NCBI GenBank assembly: GCA_964439215.1
Contig: CAYTNY010000033.1
Span: forward strand, 1-20,987
Source: CAYTNY01 sp964439215
Lineage (GTDB): Bacteria; Oederibacteriota; PGYV01; CAYTNY01
Direction of reading: 5' to 3'
DNA: 20,987 nucleotides
Within the stretch, counting starts at the first letter, position 1. Each line of letters begins with the position of its first letter. Position numbers and translations under genes: made by a program. Positions 16,850 to 20,987 of the stretch are shown here, piece after piece. The notes under the pieces are model-generated. The model saw only the letters and a program-made list of their open reading frames with translations. It ran no database searches and was not told the DNA's origin.

Positions 16850-18127
16850 TTATACGTTATATTCAATAAGTTTCTCCATAACCTTGTCTTCCTGCAGCTT
16901 TGCCTTAAGCGCGTCCCAGTTGCCCTGTGCTTTTGACTGTTTTATCAGAGCATCCGCATCCTGCTTCATTTCCCCGGCTATTTTCTTTATCTCTGTTTCA
17001 ACATCCTCGTCAGAAAGTTCAATCCCTTCTTTATCCGCCACTTTCCTTAAAATATACATTATCTTAACGTTGTCTTCGGCTGTCTGCCTCTGTTTTTCCC
17101 TGAGTTCGTTTTTGTCCATTCCCAGCCGGTCCATGGAAAGCCCCTGCTGCTTCATCGTGTTTTCATATCTTGTCATTATATTATTCAGTTCCTGCTCCAC
17201 AAACGCGGAAGGAACGTCAAATTTATTGTTTTCAATAAGTTTTTTTATCACCTCGCCCGCGTTATGGCTGCGGATATCAGCTTCCGCCTGTTTTTTCAGT
17301 TCGGATTCTATTGTTTTCTTTAGGGCCTCAACGCTTTCATGCCCCCCGTTGCTTTTCGCGAATTCGTCATTAAGCTCAGGAAGCTCCAGTTTTTTCACGG
17401 CTTTTATTTTCACCTTAAAGAGCGCTTTTTTTCCGGCATATTTTTTATTAAAATAATCTTCGGGAAATTCCGTTTCAACATCTTTCTCTTCCCCGGCCTT
17501 CATGCCCGCGAGCGCTTCATCAAGGCCCTTGATAAGGTTTCCCGCGCCTACCTGGGACACCTGGTTATCGGTTGTAAGTTCAGACTCTGCCTTTCCATCC
17601 ACAAAACCCACAATGGACGCTTCAACATAGTCTCCTTTTTCAACTTCATCTTTTTCCGCAGTCACGAGATTTCCTCTGTACTGCCTCAGTTTTTCAATCT
17701 CTTTTTCCACATCTTCCTGCTTTATTTCTTTCAGCTTTTTTGTTTCTATACCCATTTTTTTATAATCGGCGACTTCAAACTCCGGATGGGTCTCAACTTC
17801 TATTTTAAAGCTTATTTCTTCATTTTTATCATCCGTGAACTTAACATCCGAGAGCGCCGGATATGACGCTATGTTCAGTTCACTCTGTTTTATAACATCG
17901 GGATATGCGGCCTGTACCGCATCTTTTATTGTTTCTTCGCTTATTGTATCCCTGTATCTTGTTTTTATTATATCTTCAGGTACTTTGCCTTTTCTGTATC
18001 CGTCAACCTGCGCATTTTTGACAATACCTTCCATAACCTTTTCAAGAGATTTTCCGACATCCTCTTTTTCCAGGATCACCTCTATCTCTTTTTTGCATCC
18101 GCCGTTGTCTTTCACTTCAAATTTCAT
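16850..18127 (-). CDS. tig: Trigger factor, ribosome-bound chaperone and prolyl isomerase
   Basis: The 425-residue product binds the ribosome exit tunnel near L23 and folds nascent chains. The ribosome-binding signature GFRxGxxP appears as GYRKGKVP (43-50). The middle FKBP-type domain (about 150-245) starts at EKGDYVEASIVGFVDG and includes GAGNLIKGLDEALAGMKAGE. The remaining helical C-terminal arms run to 425. I place the start at ATG 18127 with AAGGAGG at 7-9 nt; the frame stays open to 18229 but that part would be tRNA sequence. The gene follows tRNA-Leu by 34 bp and opens the tig-clpP-clpX-lon cluster, a common arrangement. Confidence 0.97.
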   Translation of the reverse strand: MKFEVKDNGGCKKEIEVILEKEDVGKSLEKVMEGIVKNAQVDGYRKGKVPEDIIKTRYRDTISEETIKDAVQAAYPDVIKQSELNIASYPALSDVKFTDDKNEEISFKIEVETHPEFEVADYKKMGIETKKLKEIKQEDVEKEIEKLRQYRGNLVTAEKDEVEKGDYVEASIVGFVDGKAESELTTDNQVSQVGAGNLIKGLDEALAGMKAGEEKDVETEFPEDYFNKKYAGKKALFKVKIKAVKKLELPELNDEFAKSNGGHESVEALKKTIESELKKQAEADIRSHNAGEVIKKLIENNKFDVPSAFVEQELNNIMTRYENTMKQQGLSMDRLGMDKNELREKQRQTAEDNVKIMYILRKVADKEGIELSDEDVETEIKKIAGEMKQDADALIKQSKAQGNWDALKAKLQEDKVMEKLIEYNV

Positions 18128-18161
18128 TAATAATTCCTCCTTGGTATTATATTCAGATTTT

Positions 18162-18246
18162 TGGTGCGAGGCGTGGGACTTGAACCCACACCCTTCCGGA
18201 CCAGATCCTAAGTCTGGCGTGTCTGCCATTCCACCAGCCTCGCACC
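18162..18246 (-). tRNA. tRNA-Leu, anticodon UAG
   Basis: An 85-nt class II tRNA with acceptor stem GGTGCGA/TCGCACC, D-arm containing TGGTGGAATGG, anticodon stem CCAGA/TCTGG with loop CTTAGGA (anticodon TAG), a long variable arm, T-arm GTGGG/CCCAC with loop TTCAAGT, and discriminator A at 18162. CCA is not encoded. It decodes CUA and probably other CUN codons. It is 34 bp before tig and likely shares its transcript, being released by processing. Confidence 0.95.
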
Positions 18247-18273
18247 TTGCATTTTATTTATTTTATTCCGCTG

Positions 18274-18364
18274 TGCGGAGCCCGGCCTTTCAGCGTCTGC
18301 CGCGGCGCTTTAAACTCCGGCTTCATTTTGCCGGCACCCGGACAGTTAACGGCCTGTCTCCGCA
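18274..18364. ncRNA. GC-rich segment able to fold as a branched RNA
   Basis: In an otherwise very AT-rich spacer this 91-bp stretch is GC-rich and bounded by TGCGGAG (18274-18280) and CTCCGCA (18358-18364), which pair perfectly. Inside, reading the minus strand, are hairpins GACAG/CTGTC (8-nt loop), CCGGC/GCCGG (8-nt loop) and a weaker AGCG/CGCT. This gives a closing stem with up to three arms. It lacks the conserved T-arm and anticodon features of a tRNA. It could be an operon leader, a small RNA or a small repeat element. The strand is not known; the minus strand would place it in the tRNA-tig transcript. Confidence 0.35.
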
Positions 18365-18371
18365 TATCATA

Positions 18372-18398
18372 TAAAAATCAGGCATTTTTTTATGCCTG
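18372..18398 (-). terminator. Terminator-like hairpin upstream of tRNA-tig
   Basis: CAGGCAT, a 6-nt A loop and ATGCCTG form a perfect 7-bp stem (18379-18398); the minus strand continues ATTTTTATAT. The T-run is short. It may stop transcription from the cyclase gene, or act as an attenuator if the tRNA-tig promoter lies upstream of it. Confidence 0.4.
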
Positions 18399-18427
18399 TT
18401 ATATTACCATATCTCTTTTTCAGCTGA

Positions 18428-18433
18428 AGTATA
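18428..18433 (-). promoter_or_regulatory. Possible -10 box for the tRNA-tig operon
   Basis: TATACT on the minus strand differs from TATAAT at one position and lies downstream of A-tracts (about 18450-18500) that could act as an UP element. The region 17 bp upstream is T-rich with no good TTGACA match. The promoter could instead lie elsewhere in 18247-18450; a TATGAT near 18366-18371 is another weak candidate. Confidence 0.2.
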
Positions 18434-18449
18434 AGTTTACAACATTTTG

Positions 18450-18481
18450 AAAAAAAATCCACGTTTTTATGGTTTTTTTTT
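18450..18481. terminator. A/T hairpin, probable bidirectional terminator
   Basis: Eight A, then T, CCA, an 8-nt loop, TGG and nine T on the plus strand give a weak GC core flanked by long A/T pairing with a single bulge. Either strand ends in a T8-T9 run. It lies about 75-100 bp beyond the cyclase stop and would end that transcript; the short GC core keeps confidence moderate. Confidence 0.42.
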
Positions 18482-18553
18482 GATTTTTTTATATTTTTCA
18501 TTTTCGGTATTTTTATAGCGTTTTGCGTATTTGTCCCTTATTTTAAAGACTTT

Positions 18554-20401
18554 TTATGGTTTTGCGGCGGATTTCAAAGTTATAACTTCATAGACATCCA
18601 TTGACGCTGTTTTCCCTTTAACTTTTATTTCTGTATGCTTTTTAACATTTACAATGTCTTTTACCATTTCATACGTTTTTTCACTGATTAAAATTTCTGT
18701 TCCAAGTTCTTTGTTCAGCGACTCAAGACGCGATGCAATATTGACATTATCCCCTATAACAGTATACTCCATCCTTTTTAACGAACCCATATTCCCCGCA
18801 ACAACGACGCCGCTGTTTATGCCTATTCCTATTTTCAGCCTGTTTTTTCCTTCTTTTTCCCACTTTTCATTAAGTTCTGCCAGTTTCCCTTTCATCATCA
18901 ATGCGGCCCTTACCGCGCGGCTGGCGTGGTCCTTATAATACAGCGGCGTTCCAAAAAGCGCCATTACCGCGTCGCCTATAAACTTATCCAGCGTTCCGCC
19001 GCTGTCAAAAACCACTTCTGTCATTTCGGTCAGATATTCATTGAGCATGTCCAGAACTTCTTCCGGCTCCATATTTTCCGACATTGAAGTAAATCCTCTT
19101 ATATCCGAAAACAGTATTGACACCTCTTTTTTTTCTCCGCCCAGTTTCACCTCAGGGTTCTTCAAAAGCTCTTCCACAAGATTTTTTGACACGTATTTGG
19201 AAAATACATTTTTTATTTTCTTGTTTTCTTTCTCCTCAACGCCGACCTTATAAGTACTTATGCTCAGATAACACAGAACCATCGCGAATAAGGGGTCAAC
19301 AAGCCTTATTATGTAATTATGCTCCGTAAAAAGCCATTGGGACGCCATGAAATAAACAGTTATTTCCGCCGCAAGTATTCCAAGCCCCGCAAAAGTTCTT
19401 ATTCCGAATACCAGAAAACTGGTCGCGAGCCCTATTCCCAGAACCAGCCAGAACGCACTGAAATCATCCATCTGCTTCATGAAATTTTCAGTCATTATTG
19501 TATTTATAACATTTGCGTGTATTTCAACTCCGGGCATCATATTCCCTTTTTCGGAAAACGGCGCCAGGAAAACATCATGAAGTATTTCAGCGGTTGAGCC
19601 TATAAGAACTATTTTGTCTTTGAACAGTTCCGGATCCGCTTCCCCGTAATAAATGTCGTGAAATGATATCTGTTCAAATGTTCCCGGGGGGCCGGCATAA
19701 TTTATAAGGAACAGGTTCCCTTTATACAGAGGAAGTTTTATATCCCCCCATCTTAATATACGCTGATTTATCTGCATAGGATCGGATTTCTGTCCGTAAT
19801 AAGCGCCCAGCGCTTTAAGAGAAAGCGAATAATACCGGTTCCCGCCGTGATCAAGAAACATATAGCTTTTTCTGACATGCGTGTCATCATCAAATACATG
19901 GTGGACAATACCCGTATCATAAGCGTTCTTCATCAATGCAGGAACGGGCCGCTGCACCAGAGTTCTGCGGACCTTTTCATCCTGTTCAATAACAAACCTC
20001 GTCCCCAGAACAACATTTCCCGCTTTTTTTATCGCTTTCGCGAACACATAATCCTCTTTGGATTTTTCAGAGCCGGGTTCGGAATATACAATATCAAAAA
20101 CAATGGCTTTCGCGCCCCATTTTGCAAGATTATCCGCAGCCTTTGCATATACATCCCTTGGCCAGGTCCACCTTTCCGGCATATTCCTGAATGATTCTTC
20201 GTCAATCGCGGCAATTACAACAGGGGCCCGCGGCTGCTGAGTTCCCCGGAGTTTAAAACGCAGATCTATGCTTCTGTTTTCGGACGTGTCAAAAAAACCG
20301 ATTCTCGTTATTATAAGCGCGGCAACAGTCGCGATAATCCCGATTATGATAATAATACGGCGGTGGTATGTTTTGGTATGGCGAATTGGTTTCTTTTTCA
20401 C
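18554..20401 (-). CDS. CHASE2-domain class III adenylate cyclase
   Basis: The product is 615 residues from GTG 20401, which has GGAGGA at 5-6 nt. An ATG five codons upstream overlaps that ribosome site and is less likely. One membrane helix (about 15-37) is followed by an extracytoplasmic CHASE2 sensor domain (about 40-310: VVIAAIDEESF, WTWPRDVYA, AIVFDIVYSEPG, DKIVLIGSTAE, MPGVEIHANVINTI). Three membrane helices follow (about 315-385), then the cytoplasmic cyclase domain (about 428-605). Metal-binding Asp433 (FSDIRGFT) and Asp477 (GDAVMALFG), the ATP-selecting Lys473 and Asp551, and the transition-state Asn554 and Arg558 (DNVNIASRLE) are all present, so it should be an active adenylate rather than guanylate cyclase. 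It would turn an unknown envelope signal into cAMP. No CRP-like receptor is in the window. Confidence 0.93.
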   Translation of the reverse strand: MKKKPIRHTKTYHRRIIIIIGIIATVAALIITRIGFFDTSENRSIDLRFKLRGTQQPRAPVVIAAIDEESFRNMPERWTWPRDVYAKAADNLAKWGAKAIVFDIVYSEPGSEKSKEDYVFAKAIKKAGNVVLGTRFVIEQDEKVRRTLVQRPVPALMKNAYDTGIVHHVFDDDTHVRKSYMFLDHGGNRYYSLSLKALGAYYGQKSDPMQINQRILRWGDIKLPLYKGNLFLINYAGPPGTFEQISFHDIYYGEADPELFKDKIVLIGSTAEILHDVFLAPFSEKGNMMPGVEIHANVINTIMTENFMKQMDDFSAFWLVLGIGLATSFLVFGIRTFAGLGILAAEITVYFMASQWLFTEHNYIIRLVDPLFAMVLCYLSISTYKVGVEEKENKKIKNVFSKYVSKNLVEELLKNPEVKLGGEKKEVSILFSDIRGFTSMSENMEPEEVLDMLNEYLTEMTEVVFDSGGTLDKFIGDAVMALFGTPLYYKDHASRAVRAALMMKGKLAELNEKWEKEGKNRLKIGIGINSGVVVAGNMGSLKRMEYTVIGDNVNIASRLESLNKELGTEILISEKTYEMVKDIVNVKKHTEIKVKGKTASMDVYEVITLKSAAKP

Positions 20402-20455
20402 CTGTCTCCTCCGCATTTCCAGGAACCGCGAATCTAATCCCGCCCCTGAAACGCC

Positions 20456-20524
20456 TCAAAGTTTTTTGCCGATAAATTCCTTTACTCTTACAGCCAGTTT
20501 CACGCTTTTTCCCGCCTCTTTCAT
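20456..20524 (-). CDS. 22-codon ORF, possible remnant of a HEPN partner
   Basis: A short frame starts at an ATG that overlaps the MNT stop (ATGA), as in MNT-HEPN operons where the two genes are translationally coupled. The product has a single amphipathic helix pattern, VKLAVRVKEFIGKKL, similar in character to the last helix of HEPN proteins. It is far too short for a HEPN domain and lacks the RxxxxH motif. It may be all that remains after an internal deletion, or it may be chance. No separate ribosome site is evident. Confidence 0.25.
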   Translation of the reverse strand: MKEAGKSVKLAVRVKEFIGKKL

Positions 20525-20845
20525 ATGGAAACACCTTCTTTTTCCGCCGCATACGACATACTGCCGATATGATTACTGCCATATTCGTAATCTTTGCTGT
20601 ATTTTATTATTACATCATTGGGGAAATTATTTTCCAGCAGTTTTCTTTTGACCCGGGCAGTTGCTTTTGCCCTATCCGCAAAAGAAAGACTGTTTTCAAT
20701 TATTATCATAAAATCCCAGTCACTATCATCATTAAAACTATCTTTTACCCTGCTTCCAAAAAGAATTATTTTTTTTCACTTTTAAGCTGTTTTCTTTCAT
20801 CTCATCCAATATTATTTTTTTTGCCGGAAACGCTTTGTCGTCCAT
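20521..20845 (-). pseudogene. Minimal nucleotidyltransferase (MNT), frameshifted in A8
   Basis: From ATG 20845 the frame codes about 25 residues including KKIILDEMKENS, then runs out of frame at an A8 tract (T8 on the plus strand, 20769-20776) and stops soon after. Removing one A joins it to the frame ending at 20521, giving about 107 residues with the family pattern KKIILFGSRVKDS and a complete GSx10DxD catalytic motif (GSRVKDSFNDD then SDWDF). It continues to a typical MNT end (SYAAEKEGVSI). MNT proteins are often antitoxins that AMPylate or otherwise modify a HEPN RNase partner. The break may be a real mutation, a sequencing or assembly error in the homopolymer, or may be bypassed by slippage at A8. 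The intact remainder of the coding sequence argues that any inactivation is recent. Confidence 0.7.
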
Positions 20846-20877
20846 AAAAACCGCCCTATTTAACCGTATTTTATTTA

Positions 20878-20906
20878 ATTATAACAGAATGATTTTTGCA
20901 ATACAA
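20878..20906 (-). promoter_or_regulatory. Probable promoter of the MNT gene
   Basis: On the minus strand a perfect TATAAT (20883-20878) lies 17 bp after TTGTAT (20906-20901), which matches TTGACA at three positions. The transcript would start about 25-30 bp before the ATG at 20845. Confidence 0.5.
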
Positions 20907-20956
20907 TCAAATTTCAGTTCTATACCCTCAAATATAGATTGCAAGTTTTATTGCAA
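20896..20956. repeat. Three copies of a TTGCAAT/ATTGCAA heptamer
   Basis: TTGCAAT occurs at 20896-20902 and its reverse complement ATTGCAA at 20938-20944 and 20950-20956. The last two are 12 bp apart, roughly one helical turn, and the first overlaps the -35 region of the MNT promoter. They could be regulator sites, but such motifs are also common by chance in AT-rich DNA. Confidence 0.25.
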
Positions 20957-20987
20957 CACTTAATAGAATCAAAGTCCTTTTTTTGCA

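Noticed and set aside
16831..16866. Longer clpP start at ATG 16866
   Set aside because: Overlaps the tig end; the ATG at 16830 has GGAGG and yields the standard ClpP N-terminus.
18128..18229. Trigger factor extended to ATG 18229
   Set aside because: The added part is translated tRNA-Leu sequence; AAGGAGG precedes ATG 18127.
18274..18364. Second tRNA upstream of tRNA-Leu
   Set aside because: Cloverleaf-like pairing exists, but there is no T-arm consensus, no seven-base anticodon loop with U33, and arm lengths do not fit.
18247..18553. CIRCE/HrcA or CtsR operator for the clp-lon operon
   Set aside because: No TTAGCACTC-type inverted repeat or CtsR heptad repeat was found in this spacer.

Overview
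The window looks like a chromosomal piece of an AT-rich, diderm, probably uncultured bacterium. The diderm reading rests on a lipoprotein with a lipobox, proteins with Sec signal peptides, and two GT9 (heptosyltransferase-family) enzymes next to a membrane sugar-phosphate transferase. I cannot place the phylum from sequence alone; a deep-branching candidate phylum is a guess. No insertion sequence, phage gene, integrase or CRISPR array was seen.

Layout. (1) 1-2660: two divergent exported proteins, a lipoprotein with an SGNH-hydrolase-like domain (minus) and a secreted protein (plus) that appears to join a Cache-type sensor domain to a CheD-like thiol-deamidase domain. They share a 130 bp intergenic region with a perfect 9-bp inverted repeat. 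(2) 2625-3883: a bidirectional terminator, a two-domain Ig/CARDB-like protein, and about 550 bp without a convincing gene. (3) 3884-18246: a run of twelve minus-strand protein genes led by tRNA-Leu(UAG), all tightly spaced or overlapping and closed by a clear intrinsic terminator at 3711-3736. In transcription order they are tRNA-Leu, tig, clpP, clpX, lon, two GT9 glycosyltransferases, a GT4 glycosyltransferase, a WbaP-like polyprenyl-phosphate sugar transferase, a GalE-like epimerase, a sugar-1-phosphate nucleotidyltransferase, a phosphohexomutase and a small exported OB-fold protein. (4) 18247-18553: an intergenic region with two terminator-like hairpins and a GC-rich 91-nt segment that can fold into a branched, cloverleaf-like structure. 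(5) 18554-20401: a CHASE2-class III adenylate cyclase. (6) 20456-20987: a minimal nucleotidyltransferase (MNT) gene split by a one-base shift in an A8 tract, followed by a 22-codon ORF that may be the tail of a lost HEPN partner.

How the genes fit together. Trigger factor, ClpXP and Lon form the usual folding and degradation cluster. The downstream block contains a coherent set for surface glycan: the mutase and nucleotidyltransferase make an NDP-sugar, the epimerase converts one, the WbaP-like enzyme loads the first sugar-1-phosphate on the lipid carrier, and the GT4 and GT9 enzymes extend it. No flippase, polymerase or ligase is present in the window.

The observation I rate highest is the exported Cache-CheD-like protein. 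It keeps the Thr, Cys and His pattern of CheD but seems to sit on the far side of the membrane from any known CheD substrate. Four starts were moved away from the longest reading frame because a Shine-Dalgarno site fits better (TTG 1153, TTG 10436, ATG 16830, GTG 20401), and the tig start was moved to ATG 18127 because the longer frame runs into the tRNA.
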